Shown here: positions 6,803 to 15,831 of the stretch, in pieces
Numbering within the stretch: the stretch's first letter is position 1
Layout of the letters: every line of letters begins with the position of its first letter
Notes under the pieces: model-generated
Seen by the model: the letters and a program-made list of their open reading frames with translations, nothing else
Databases searched by the model: none
What the model was told of the DNA's origin: nothing
From: Pontibacillus marinus BH030004 = DSM 16465
GTDB taxonomy: Bacteria > Bacillota > Bacilli > Bacillales > BH030062
Direction: 5' to 3'
NCBI RefSeq assembly: GCF_000425225.1
Contig: NZ_AULJ01000031.1
Coordinates: 1-64,000, forward strand
Length of the DNA: 64,000 bases
Made by a program: the position numbers and the translations under genes

Positions 6803-8611
6803 ATGAGCCAGCAATCTACATATACCGCATCAACCAATATTACCTCTAGAAATATGGTGTGGACTAGTAACTTACATGTTCAAGATCTTAGAGACGAATT
6901 TAGTACACATAAGATAAACATTCATGTGAAGGACCGCTCTTTTTACCCTTACCATGGGATCAACCTCATCGTAGAAGAGTTGGATAAAGCCAAAATACTA
7001 AGCTCAGATTGTAAGAGTGCTTATAAAAAGCTCATGAATGAATGGAAGAATACTCAATTCTCTTCAGATTCTATTCTATATAGCATTATTCGTAGAATTA
7101 GCAGAGAATCCATGTCTTCCATCAATCTAATTGACAATTTCACTCAACTATTGAAAAGAGATATGGTTAGTTATTTCAATCAAATGAATCAAAAGTTATA
7201 TCTTTTTATTCAAGATTCAGAATGGCTTGATAGGCCCACTTTAAGGATTTTGTATCATATTGCAAAAATTGTACCAGGTAACATCCTTACACAAGCATGG
7301 GGGTTTAGTGGGAGAACTCATTTCGAAGACTTTGAGACATCATTTGATGACATAACTAACAATATCATCAGGGCAAGGTACATGATTTTTAACAAAATTT
7401 CTGCCGATCTTCAGTTAACGGATATCAACGAAAATGCTTCAGATATTAGATGGGAAGAAATGAAGTATAAAAGTATTGCTGAAAATCCCTTAAGTAATGC
7501 AGCGTTAGCACTTGTAACGTTGAATTATGAGTATGGATTGCTTACTTGTAAGAGTCTTGCTGAGAGTGATGATGCCAATGAAGAGCTTTACAGAATTCTT
7601 GGTCTCATTCATGTGAATTTAAACCACCCAGAACTAGCCTATGATTCATTGATGACTGCTTTAAATATAACGGAAAGTGTATCAAAGAAAGCACATTTAA
7701 AATACTTATGTGGCTTGCTCGCAACAAAGAGATTTTATGACTTTGATTTAGCTGAAAAGCTTTATGACGAAGGCCTTGAGTTATTACGTGATGAAACAGA
7801 GGACGAAGAGGTACGCCTTGAAAAAGCTTGGTTATTTAATGGGATTAGTTTCTTGGATGCAACGAAAGGGATGCAAGAAACCCAGCAAAGAAGACAGGAA
7901 TTGTTTGAGAGCACGCTCAGAAGAGAACTTGAGGCATTACAAATTATTAAGAACGATCATGGGAAAGGGCCCCTTTATTTAAAGTTTAACTTGTACAGTA
8001 ACATAGCCTTTTTATTGGAAATCAAAAAAGACTATAGTAAGGCTTTAGAATTTTGGGAAAACATGTTTGCTAAGTATTCTTATATTGAGAGTGACGGTGT
8101 CAAAAAGGCAGACTCCCTCTATCTATTCAGAACCGGAATGTTGCATTGGAAGAAAGAAGAATATGATACAGCTCTTGATTATCTTCAACAATCTTCGTCC
8201 GAAGCAGAATTCATGAAAGAAAGAATCTTTTATCAACTCATTAATTATTCTATTGGTTATATTTCGTTGCAAAAAGAAGACTATAGTCAGGCTCTACATG
8301 CGTTTGCGAATGGATTAAAACTAGCTAAATCATTAAATGATTTAGAAATGATCGATAAGTTGTCTAAAGGTTATTTGAAGGTTGCGATTCACAATCATTC
8401 ATTTGAGGAAGCTGTTGCCTATTTAAAGCAACTATTTATTGCAGAAAATTATCAAATTGAACTGCTTAACAAAAATAGTACAGATCTATATGACATTATT
8501 CAAGACTGTGACCTTCCTTCACCTAAGACGAAGTTACCTTCCTATTATCCACTGTTTGATTTGGAAGCGAAGCCAAAAATCGATATGAATAGCTATTTAA
8601 TTCATAATTAA
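6803..8611 (+). CDS. TPR-repeat protein of the cluster, function unknown
   Basis: A soluble protein of about 602 residues (GTG 6800 or ATG 6803, both near AAGGGG). The first about 230 residues match no domain I recognise. From about 250 to 560 the sequence falls into helical tetratricopeptide-like pairs (for example ELYRILGLIHVNLNHPELAY, SALEFWENMF-like and QALHAFANGLKLAKSL segments). No nucleotide-binding or catalytic motif is visible, and it has no HTH. Placed directly after the precursor, it may bind the leader and present it to the enzymes, or may be a divergent enzyme. It is not a recognisable LanB, YcaO or radical SAM protein. Confidence 0.6.
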   Translation: MSQQSTYTASTNITSRNMVWTSNLHVQDLRDEFSTHKINIHVKDRSFYPYHGINLIVEELDKAKILSSDCKSAYKKLMNEWKNTQFSSDSILYSIIRRISRESMSSINLIDNFTQLLKRDMVSYFNQMNQKLYLFIQDSEWLDRPTLRILYHIAKIVPGNILTQAWGFSGRTHFEDFETSFDDITNNIIRARYMIFNKISADLQLTDINENASDIRWEEMKYKSIAENPLSNAALALVTLNYEYGLLTCKSLAESDDANEELYRILGLIHVNLNHPELAYDSLMTALNITESVSKKAHLKYLCGLLATKRFYDFDLAEKLYDEGLELLRDETEDEEVRLEKAWLFNGISFLDATKGMQETQQRRQELFESTLRRELEALQIIKNDHGKGPLYLKFNLYSNIAFLLEIKKDYSKALEFWENMFAKYSYIESDGVKKADSLYLFRTGMLHWKKEEYDTALDYLQQSSSEAEFMKERIFYQLINYSIGYISLQKEDYSQALHAFANGLKLAKSLNDLEMIDKLSKGYLKVAIHNHSFEEAVAYLKQLFIAENYQIELLNKNSTDLYDIIQDCDLPSPKTKLPSYYPLFDLEAKPKIDMNSYLIHN

Positions 8612-8650
8612 ACACTACTATTTAAAAAATACGATATTAGGAGTTTTTAA

Positions 8651-9235
8651 ATGAATAAAAATGTAGTTATTTGCGGCAGTATTAAACCTCCAAAAGGGCA
8701 AGATTCCCAATCAGCTGCAAGGGAAATTGCAAAGCTCTTCATACGAGGAATGGAAGATGGAGGATTAAGTGAATATTCCTATTTTGATCTAAGAGATATG
8801 GACGTTCCTTTTTATGATGGGAGATCGCTGGAAGAATACGAAGATGATAATTTAAATCATTTTAAAGAGTGTCTGTTACAAGCGGAAAACATTATTGTAT
8901 CTGTTCCATGTTATTGGAGGTCTGCTGCAGGACCATTTGTGAACATGATCAATGTGTTTGGTGGACCGTTATATGATGATCCTGAAAAAAGAAATATCCT
9001 TTCTGGGAAGAAGATTCAGGTTATCACTGTCGGTGCTAGTAACACAGATGCTGTGTATGGGACTCAGCATGTTAATCATCTGTTCACATCACTCGGTGCT
9101 ATCGTTTTGCCAGATGAAATTATGGTAGGAAACCTTAGAGGGTCAAGTGAGGAAGAAAGAAAAGAAATTAGTAAGAATATCTATTTATCTGGTAAGAATC
9201 TTGCAATAGAGCAAATGGGGGTAGCAGTAGAGTGA
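8651..9235 (+). CDS. NAD(P)H-dependent flavin reductase-like protein
   Basis: A 194-residue protein with the flavodoxin-like fold of NADPH-dependent FMN reductases. It shows the N-terminal strand and phosphate loop VVICGSIKPPKGQDSQSAA (residues 5-23), a YFDLRDMDVPFYDG segment near residue 40, and SVPCYWRSAAGPFVNMINVFGG near residue 85, where the family binds the flavin ring. It likely uses FMN for a redox step on the cluster substrate. Its stop overlaps the GTG start of the next gene (GTGA), implying translational coupling. The second flavin reductase of the cluster (15263-15811) is only distantly similar. Confidence 0.75.
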   Translation: MNKNVVICGSIKPPKGQDSQSAAREIAKLFIRGMEDGGLSEYSYFDLRDMDVPFYDGRSLEEYEDDNLNHFKECLLQAENIIVSVPCYWRSAAGPFVNMINVFGGPLYDDPEKRNILSGKKIQVITVGASNTDAVYGTQHVNHLFTSLGAIVLPDEIMVGNLRGSSEEERKEISKNIYLSGKNLAIEQMGVAVE

Positions 9236-9915
9236 AAACGAGTACAGCTGAAGAAGTCAAAATTAAAAAGATCTTTGATTGGTTGACTGAAAATCATTTT
9301 GTTCCCGAAGATTGCAAGTTTAGTAATGATCAATATAGGTATATCAGAAAACAGGTTTTAAACAATATATCCTTACCAGGTACAACCATCACACCGATTA
9401 TGGAGAGATTCTTATACACCATAAGCAGTAGTAACCGTATTAAAAATATTGTCGTATTTGGAAGCTATTATGGGTATGCCCTTAGCTGGCTATTAAGTGG
9501 TGGGATAGATAATCAAGACCGAAATGTTGTTGGTATTGATATTGATAGTGAGGCTTGCGTTGGAGCCAATCAAAACCTTATGAGAATTAAGAATACATTA
9601 AATGGAAATGCAACATTCTCTATTGAAAATCAAGATGCATTAAAGGAAATGGATTGTATTGATGATCATTCCATAGATTTATGCTTTTTAGACATTGATG
9701 TAAATGGGTCCAAGAAAGAGTATATCGACTTGCTTGAAATTTGGGAGGATAAGATGAGCCAAGGTGGGATTATTTTAGCTCACGATCCACTAGTTGATAA
9801 ATTTCAAGAGGATTTCTCTGCTTTTCATGAATTTATTAAAACCAATGATTCTTTTAGTCATTATGTAACGCTACCTTTAGATTTTTGTGGGATTGATCTA
9901 TTTAAAAGAACGTAA
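9232..9915 (+). CDS. Class I SAM-dependent methyltransferase-like protein
   Basis: A 227-residue protein. IKNIVVFGSYYGYALSWLL (near residue 75) fits motif I, VVGIDIDSEA fits the acidic strand-2 end that binds the SAM ribose, and IDLCFLDIDVNG with GGIILAHDP fit motifs IV-VI of O-methyltransferase-type Rossmann enzymes. The substrate is unknown; the context suggests a precursor-derived amino acid or its keto form. GTG start overlaps the preceding stop by four bases. Binding of SAM for a non-methyl-transfer reaction cannot be excluded. Confidence 0.65.
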   Translation: MKTSTAEEVKIKKIFDWLTENHFVPEDCKFSNDQYRYIRKQVLNNISLPGTTITPIMERFLYTISSSNRIKNIVVFGSYYGYALSWLLSGGIDNQDRNVVGIDIDSEACVGANQNLMRIKNTLNGNATFSIENQDALKEMDCIDDHSIDLCFLDIDVNGSKKEYIDLLEIWEDKMSQGGIILAHDPLVDKFQEDFSAFHEFIKTNDSFSHYVTLPLDFCGIDLFKRT

Positions 9916-9930
9916 ACGGAGATGTTTTTA

Positions 9931-11013
9931 TTGGAACAGATTATTGATTTATCAATAGGAAGTGTAGCAATTGAACCGAGTGAAAACATGAGAAAGTATT
10001 CTGCTGCCGTTTGTCTTGAGAAATGGGGAGGTTATACGAGCCCATTTGGACTAACACAGTTAAGGAAGGATATCCTAACGAATTTCTCTCATAACTTTTC
10101 TAGTATTGAATTAGATAATGTCCTTATCACTCAGGGGGCTACGATGGGGCTAAATCTTATTTATCAAATGTTTAAAGGTGAATCCATTCTAATTCCTGAC
10201 CCTGGTTTTCCCTTATATAGTGAGAGTGCAGAATTATATGACATGAACGTTTATAGGTACAGACTAGGCTGGGGTAGTGATTGGGAGCAAACCATCTCTG
10301 ATATAAAAGTAGGATTGGAACAGGGCGTTAAGCTCGTTATCGTGAATAATCCCAATAACCCAAATGGATTTTTATTTAACAGAGAGCAAATTGAAATTAT
10401 CGCTAACCTCTGCAGTGAATACAATGTCCATTGCATATCAGATGAAGTATATCGAGATTTTTCTTTTAAAGATGATCCTGTCCCAAGTTTAGTCGATTAT
10501 ATTCCGGAGAGAACGTTTCTTTTATATAGCTTCTCTAAATCTTATGCGATGGCAGGCTTTAGAGTAGGTTTCCTAATACATATGAATAAAGCGTATATAA
10601 AAACATTATCTTTATATCACTGGAGAACCATGATGTCCGTATCGTGGCAAGGTCAGAAGATTGCTTCTTATGTACTAAAACATGAACAAGATTTTCCAAA
10701 TCATGTGAAAGAGCAAATAAAAGATAATATTACTTATATTGTAGACCGTTTACATGAACATGATATTTCATTTTTTGTACCAGAAGGCGGAATTTTTCTT
10801 TGCCTAGACATTTCGAAGCTCCATATGAATTCCATTGAATTTGAGCAAAAAATATTTAAGGAAAAGAGAGTCTTAATATCACCTTGTGCTCCTTTTGGCA
10901 CTACAGGTGAACAGGTTATAAGGATAAATGTAGCGCTAGAACATGAGAAATTTCAATATGCGATAGAAGAAGTTATAGATTTTATACAAAGTGAGCGAGT
11001 GGTAGCTAAATGA
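9931..11013 (+). CDS. PLP-dependent class I/II aminotransferase
   Basis: A fold-type I PLP enzyme of 360 residues. ITQGATMGLNL near residue 70 binds the phosphate, NNPNNPNG near 140 holds the cofactor ring, ISDEVYRDF carries the Asp, and LLYSFSKSYAMAGFRVGF carries the Schiff-base Lys (SFSK). This is the aspartate/aromatic aminotransferase pattern. TTG at 9931 is nine bases from GGAG; the ATG at 9922 abuts the Shine-Dalgarno and is unlikely. It shares ATGA with the next gene. In an operon with a Trp-ending precursor it could transaminate a released aromatic amino acid, but this is inference. Confidence 0.82.
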   Translation: MEQIIDLSIGSVAIEPSENMRKYSAAVCLEKWGGYTSPFGLTQLRKDILTNFSHNFSSIELDNVLITQGATMGLNLIYQMFKGESILIPDPGFPLYSESAELYDMNVYRYRLGWGSDWEQTISDIKVGLEQGVKLVIVNNPNNPNGFLFNREQIEIIANLCSEYNVHCISDEVYRDFSFKDDPVPSLVDYIPERTFLLYSFSKSYAMAGFRVGFLIHMNKAYIKTLSLYHWRTMMSVSWQGQKIASYVLKHEQDFPNHVKEQIKDNITYIVDRLHEHDISFFVPEGGIFLCLDISKLHMNSIEFEQKIFKEKRVLISPCAPFGTTGEQVIRINVALEHEKFQYAIEEVIDFIQSERVVAK

Positions 11014-11909
11014 CTACGTTAATTATTGGAGCGGGAATGATTGGCTCCTTTGTTGCAAAGGAATTTAGTGCATCTGGTGAAAAAGTTATCCTTTTGGGTG
11101 GTAAACCTGACAGATCCTATATTCAAAAAGTGAGCAACATGAACAGGGACATGATAGTAGACAAAATGATTTTAAATGAGGAAGACTTATTAACCGTCAT
11201 CGATCATGATCATGTAAAGAATGTAATTGTCTGTGCGGGTATGATGAAAAACCATTTGGAAAAAGATTCTCATATGTCTATTTACAATGAATCTCAGTTA
11301 AATTTATCGATCTTATATGCTCTATCCAGTTCAAAACGTGTCCAAAGCGTAACCTATATTAGCTCTTTGGGAGTCTATGGGGATCACATGCCTGAGGATA
11401 AAGTGAAACCAAAACCCAATTCAATGTATGGGACAGTCAAGCTATACAATGAACATGTATATAAGAAATTACATGATCTGAACCCGACCATTGATGTAAA
11501 TATCATTAGACCTATAGGAGTATTAGGTCCCTGTCCTAAGGTGAGTGGGAATTGGATGAGTCAGTTAGTTCGGAATATATACTTTTCTAATAAACCCATA
11601 AAAGTTGAAAGTAACCAAGATTCTTTAGAAATCTTAGATGTAAGAGACTTAAGTAGAGTCATTTATCAAACTTATAAGAATCACAATGGTCTTTGTGAAA
11701 AGAATGTAAGAAGTCATCAATTTTATGAAGTAAATACCTTATTAGAACATTTATGTGAAGCATATGAAAAAGAGATCCGTATAACCTATAACGACAAAAG
11801 TCATAACCATGTAACTAACAATCTGAGTAAACAAATTCAGCCCAAGGGTTTTTTTGATTTAAGAAGTACTTTGGAAATGATAGGGGATTTCTATAATGAT
11901 GAAGGTTAA
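11010..11909 (+). CDS. NAD-dependent epimerase/reductase (extended SDR)
   Basis: A 299-residue Rossmann protein. The N-terminus TLIIGAGMIGSFVAKEF supplies the GxGxxG-type dinucleotide loop. TYISSLGVYGD supplies the active-site Ser region, and SMYGTVKLYNE supplies the Tyr-x-x-x-Lys pair of the extended short-chain dehydrogenase family. It is likely a reductase or epimerase acting on a small carbonyl substrate made by the aminotransferase. The gene starts inside the previous stop (ATGA) and overlaps the following start, so it belongs to the same coupled operon. Confidence 0.78.
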   Translation: MTTLIIGAGMIGSFVAKEFSASGEKVILLGGKPDRSYIQKVSNMNRDMIVDKMILNEEDLLTVIDHDHVKNVIVCAGMMKNHLEKDSHMSIYNESQLNLSILYALSSSKRVQSVTYISSLGVYGDHMPEDKVKPKPNSMYGTVKLYNEHVYKKLHDLNPTIDVNIIRPIGVLGPCPKVSGNWMSQLVRNIYFSNKPIKVESNQDSLEILDVRDLSRVIYQTYKNHNGLCEKNVRSHQFYEVNTLLEHLCEAYEKEIRITYNDKSHNHVTNNLSKQIQPKGFFDLRSTLEMIGDFYNDEG

Positions 11910-13989
11910 GGATATATTTCACCAATACCTCCCTAGTATGGAGGAGGGAGTAGTGGGGATTGAATATGAAGTAGGAAGTTCTACGACAGGTTTAAAGAAT
12001 GGAGTGGCGCATTTCATCGAACACCTGATACATCGTGAACATAGTGGTAAGTTCTATAATCAATTGACTGCTAAAACATCTAAAGATCAAACCAAATTTC
12101 AAACGAAGGTTCATCAAGATGAGTTGAAGCAATCAGGCGAAAGGTTATTCCATTTGCCTTATATTTCATTCAATAACGCCCATATCGAAGAAGAACGAGA
12201 AATCATAAAAAATGAAGAAAAAGAAAAGCACGAAAGTAGGGCATATACCATTATTAATGAAGGGAACTCATCTTTATTTCATGATGAGAGCTATGGTTCA
12301 CCTGTAATTGGAAGTCAATCCAATATTCTATCGATCACGAAACAAGACTTAATGGAAGGAATTGATATATATGTACACGCGCCTGTGAATCTATACATTA
12401 TAGGACCTTGGTCAGAACAAGAGATTCGTAATGTAATAGAGGCGAAGGGGCAATTCAATACTACAGAGAGTTTCAACACATCAATATCTCAAAATGAACT
12501 CGCTGAAGCTCGTACATATACATATCTCCATAATGAGAAGGTTTATATCAATTCTTATAGATTACCTGGAACTGAGAGTTTTGATGAGATTAATTTTGCG
12601 TTACTTAAGAAGGTATGGGAAAAGAGAATCTCTTCAATTGACGAAGTACACATGCACATCACCCTATACCATTCGGATGGAGCTATTATTCTGGATAACA
12701 AGAGGGGTTTTGATCTGAATGAACAAGCAAAAGAGATGCTCTTTAAAGAGGTGTCTTATAAAGAGTATCGTTTAGCCCAAGCATTACTTCAACTCGAGAT
12801 TGATAATCTTCATGAGAATTTAGAGTCCAGATTGAATCCATTATATAAAACTTTTATACGTAATGGCTTTCCAAGTTATAAAGAGTTGAATCGAAATCAT
12901 AACCTTTTATCGAACCGTTTTAGTTTCTCTATTACATCTCACATTGCAGCAAGAGATATTGGAAATGAAAAAGATCATAAACACGTAGTACCAGAGTTAG
13001 TGTATAACAAAGAAATGAATGGTAGGTATTTAACCGTTTCTTCAAGCCCTTTAACAGATCGTATTCATCTTATGTTAAGAGTGAATAGCCTTTCATTAGG
13101 TAGGTTGCTCGTAAAGGAAGATATTAAAAAAATAAAAAGGCTCACGAAGGTTGGCTTTTTAACAAGTGTTAGATATGAAGGGGTTCATACACTTTTAACG
13201 TTTACCTTTTATAACAATGATGGATTACGAGCTTTTATTAACAATTTGGATTTTGTAAATGAAAAATTTGTTTGGAATACAGACAACAAGGAAGTTTTCT
13301 ATTCTAGTTTTGAAAATCGAATAAAGTATAAGATGTTTGAGTTGTTTGTTGGAGAAACAGAAAAAGTGGATTCCTTTATTATAGAAGGGATCAGTGTAGT
13401 TGGTAACAAGGTTGATGTCAGTTCTATTGAAAAGTTTTTATTCAATCAGGGATCAAAACCAACTCCACAACTATCAGATCCGTTCCAAAAGGGTAGCAGA
13501 TTGAATTCCATTGAAAATGGTGCGGCTGTTCTTTATAAATTACCTAACCCAGTATTTGAATCTTTAAAGATCCAGGAAGCTGCATTTGCGCTTAATGGGC
13601 CAATTCCTTCTTTAGTTGAGCGTGTCAGAGAAGCTGGCCTTGCTTATAGTATTACACAAAGCATATGTAAAGGTTTTGAAGGCTCTTATATTTACTGGGC
13701 TATACCCTGCGAAACTGATTCACAAGAACAGTTCTATCATATAGTGAGAACATGGTTAAGAACATTATCAGAAGAGTACACAGCTGTGGAGAGTTGGTTC
13801 AATAACATTTGGATACCATGGAATGTTTCTGCTCACAAATCTGTATTCCATTTATTACGGGACGTTGATCGAAATCAATATTTTAAATCTAATCAAAACG
13901 CTCCTAGTTTACAAGATTATATAAATACCTTAATCGATCAAAAGAGTATGAACATTTCAATCAATAAGGAGGTTGCCCTCATTGAATAA
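11896..13989 (+). CDS. M16-family zinc metallopeptidase
   Basis: A 697-residue cytosolic peptidase. The inverted zinc motif HFIEH is at residues 39-43, with the distal Glu cluster EEEREIIKNEE about 60 residues on, so the catalytic site is intact. A second M16 half in the C-terminus has LVERVREAGLAYSI, the conserved Arg/Tyr element that closes over substrate. M16 enzymes cut short peptides held inside a clamshell, and relatives trim RiPPs (PqqF; AlbE/AlbF in subtilosin). Here it probably removes the leader or frees the modified C-terminus. It overlaps the preceding gene by 14 bases. Confidence 0.85.
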   Translation: MMKVKDIFHQYLPSMEEGVVGIEYEVGSSTTGLKNGVAHFIEHLIHREHSGKFYNQLTAKTSKDQTKFQTKVHQDELKQSGERLFHLPYISFNNAHIEEEREIIKNEEKEKHESRAYTIINEGNSSLFHDESYGSPVIGSQSNILSITKQDLMEGIDIYVHAPVNLYIIGPWSEQEIRNVIEAKGQFNTTESFNTSISQNELAEARTYTYLHNEKVYINSYRLPGTESFDEINFALLKKVWEKRISSIDEVHMHITLYHSDGAIILDNKRGFDLNEQAKEMLFKEVSYKEYRLAQALLQLEIDNLHENLESRLNPLYKTFIRNGFPSYKELNRNHNLLSNRFSFSITSHIAARDIGNEKDHKHVVPELVYNKEMNGRYLTVSSSPLTDRIHLMLRVNSLSLGRLLVKEDIKKIKRLTKVGFLTSVRYEGVHTLLTFTFYNNDGLRAFINNLDFVNEKFVWNTDNKEVFYSSFENRIKYKMFELFVGETEKVDSFIIEGISVVGNKVDVSSIEKFLFNQGSKPTPQLSDPFQKGSRLNSIENGAAVLYKLPNPVFESLKIQEAAFALNGPIPSLVERVREAGLAYSITQSICKGFEGSYIYWAIPCETDSQEQFYHIVRTWLRTLSEEYTAVESWFNNIWIPWNVSAHKSVFHLLRDVDRNQYFKSNQNAPSLQDYINTLIDQKSMNISINKEVALIE

Positions 13990-15247
13990 AAATCTTTATT
14001 TATTATGGGCCGCAGATTCAACTTCAGTTTTTGGTTCTGCCATATATACGCTCACTTTAACTTTACTAGCCATTAATTATAGTGAAAGCGCATTAGCTGC
14101 TGGGTCTGTACTGTTTGTTTCTACATTCCCTTATTTGTTTTTAGGCGTTCTGGGTGGAGTGATTGTAGATCGTGTTGACAGAAAAAAACTAATGCTAATC
14201 TGTGATATAGCAAGATCTGCATTAGTGTTGAGTGTTCCTTTATATCAACTTGTTTTTAATCATTTACCCATTGTATATATCATGATTGTCGGATTTTTAG
14301 TTACTTGTTTTCGAGCATTCTTTTTTCCGGCTAATCAAGCTAGTGTGCCTATTTTAATAAAAGATAAAGATGAGCTTACGAAGGTAAACTCTTATATTAA
14401 TTCAACCAATAATTTAAGTGTTGTTTTAGGGCCATCTTTAGGTGGGGCAGCCTTGATTTTTACGGATAATGTGCCTGTTTTACTTTATGTAACGAGTGCA
14501 ACATTTTTAATTTCAGCAATTTGTATCTTTTTCATTAACTTTCCTGAATCAGTAGCGGCTAATCACCAAGAAGAAAACCAGAATAAATCAACAATTCTTC
14601 AAGATGCTTATTCCGGCATTAAGTATATTTTTAGAGGTGACATCTTTGTAACGATCATGATCATTGCCTTTACGGTTCAGTTAATTATTGGTGATGGAAT
14701 TGTTCAGTTAGTATTTCCGAATTTAATAGAATCACTGAACTTTGATAAAGAACAATATTTTGGTTATTTGCTATCAACTATAGCCCTTTCAGCTTCTATA
14801 TGCTCCTTAATAATGGGGAAATTAAATATACAAAACCCAGACAGATGGATCTTCTCAGGGTATTTTTTGAGGGGGGGATGCTACTTATTACTCATGATTT
14901 CATTAAGTTATGGATGGTATCTAGTGATTTTTTCAGGAATTCTTTTAGGGCTTTCTTTTGCGATAAGTGGTCCAACATTAACGACAATCTTACAAGCGAG
15001 AACGCCTGATGATCTAATGGGAAAAGTTATGGCAGTTCGATCTACAATTGGAAATATCACGGATTCCGTATCTTACGTCTTTATAGGAGGTTTGATATCT
15101 CTAACAGGTCTTGGTTCTACGCTTTCTATATCAGCTGGATTAACACTCGTTGCAACACTTGGATTATTACTTTGGTGGAATTACAAAAACAAACAAACTC
15201 AAAACCAACATTCAGTTGAGAACTTAAAACAAACCATAGAATCCTAA
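13982..15247 (+). CDS. MFS efflux transporter of the cluster
   Basis: A membrane protein of about 421 residues with 12 predicted hydrophobic segments. GGVIVDRVDRKKLM near residue 65 is the major facilitator loop-2/3 motif (G-x-x-x-D-R-x-x-R-K). It resembles the MFS_3/enterobactin-exporter type used for secondary-metabolite export and self-protection. The TTG at 13982 is nine bases from AAGGAGG; the TTG at 13973 abuts the Shine-Dalgarno. Translation begins within the last codons of the peptidase gene. It presumably exports the mature product. Confidence 0.82.
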   Translation: MNKNLYLLWAADSTSVFGSAIYTLTLTLLAINYSESALAAGSVLFVSTFPYLFLGVLGGVIVDRVDRKKLMLICDIARSALVLSVPLYQLVFNHLPIVYIMIVGFLVTCFRAFFFPANQASVPILIKDKDELTKVNSYINSTNNLSVVLGPSLGGAALIFTDNVPVLLYVTSATFLISAICIFFINFPESVAANHQEENQNKSTILQDAYSGIKYIFRGDIFVTIMIIAFTVQLIIGDGIVQLVFPNLIESLNFDKEQYFGYLLSTIALSASICSLIMGKLNIQNPDRWIFSGYFLRGGCYLLLMISLSYGWYLVIFSGILLGLSFAISGPTLTTILQARTPDDLMGKVMAVRSTIGNITDSVSYVFIGGLISLTGLGSTLSISAGLTLVATLGLLLWWNYKNKQTQNQHSVENLKQTIES

Positions 15248-15262
15248 TGGAGGGAATTGATC

Positions 15263-15811
15263 ATGAAAGTTTTATTATTAGCAGGTAGTGCAGGAAAGCC
15301 TTCACATACTTTGGGAGGACTAAAGAAAGTAGCAGAGGAATTAAACAAGTTATCTGTAGAAACAGAAATTTGGGACTTGAAAAAAGAAAATCTGCCAATG
15401 GCCGATGCAGATTATCATAAAAATCCTGAAGACCATCCAGATGAAAAAGTTAAAAGACTTGTTGCTAGTGCCAATGAAGCGGATGCCATTATACTAGGTT
15501 CTCCTAATTACCATAATTCATTTTCTGGATTATTGAAAAACGCATTAGATCACCTTAATATTCAAAACTTTTACTTAAAACCTGTTGGATTATTCACTCA
15601 TAGTGGGGGGATTCGAAGCACAGAACCATTAGGGCAGTTACGCCTAGTTGCAAGAGGATTGTTAGGTGTAGCCATTCCTATGCAAGTCGCTACATGCAAT
15701 GAGGATTATGATTTAATTGACAATGAATACGAAATCACCCATGAAGCCATGAGAGAAAGAATCCAAGCTTTTAGTGAACAATTGGTTCAATTTGCAAATA
15801 ACTTGAGATAA
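15263..15811 (+). CDS. NADPH-dependent FMN reductase family protein
   Basis: A 182-residue flavodoxin-fold protein. KVLLLAGSAGKPSHTLGGL is the phosphate-binding start, EADAIILGSPNYHNSFSGLL (near residue 75) is the flavin-ring loop with the usual GSP-x-Y, and PVGLFTHSGGIRST is the third loop. This is the SsuE/azobenzene-reductase type (NAD(P)H:FMN oxidoreductase). ATG at 15263 lies eight bases after GGAGGG; the upstream TTG is too close. It is the second flavoprotein of the cluster, so at least two redox steps or an FMNH2 supply are implied. Confidence 0.8.
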   Translation: MKVLLLAGSAGKPSHTLGGLKKVAEELNKLSVETEIWDLKKENLPMADADYHKNPEDHPDEKVKRLVASANEADAIILGSPNYHNSFSGLLKNALDHLNIQNFYLKPVGLFTHSGGIRSTEPLGQLRLVARGLLGVAIPMQVATCNEDYDLIDNEYEITHEAMRERIQAFSEQLVQFANNLR

Positions 15812-15831
15812 CCCATTTAGGAGGTAACAAC

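Noticed and set aside
6803-8611. Lanthipeptide dehydratase or PEARL identity for the first cluster enzyme
   Set aside because: No LanB-like or tRNA-dependent motif visible; the C-terminal half is TPR and the precursor has no Cys, so lanthionine chemistry is excluded.
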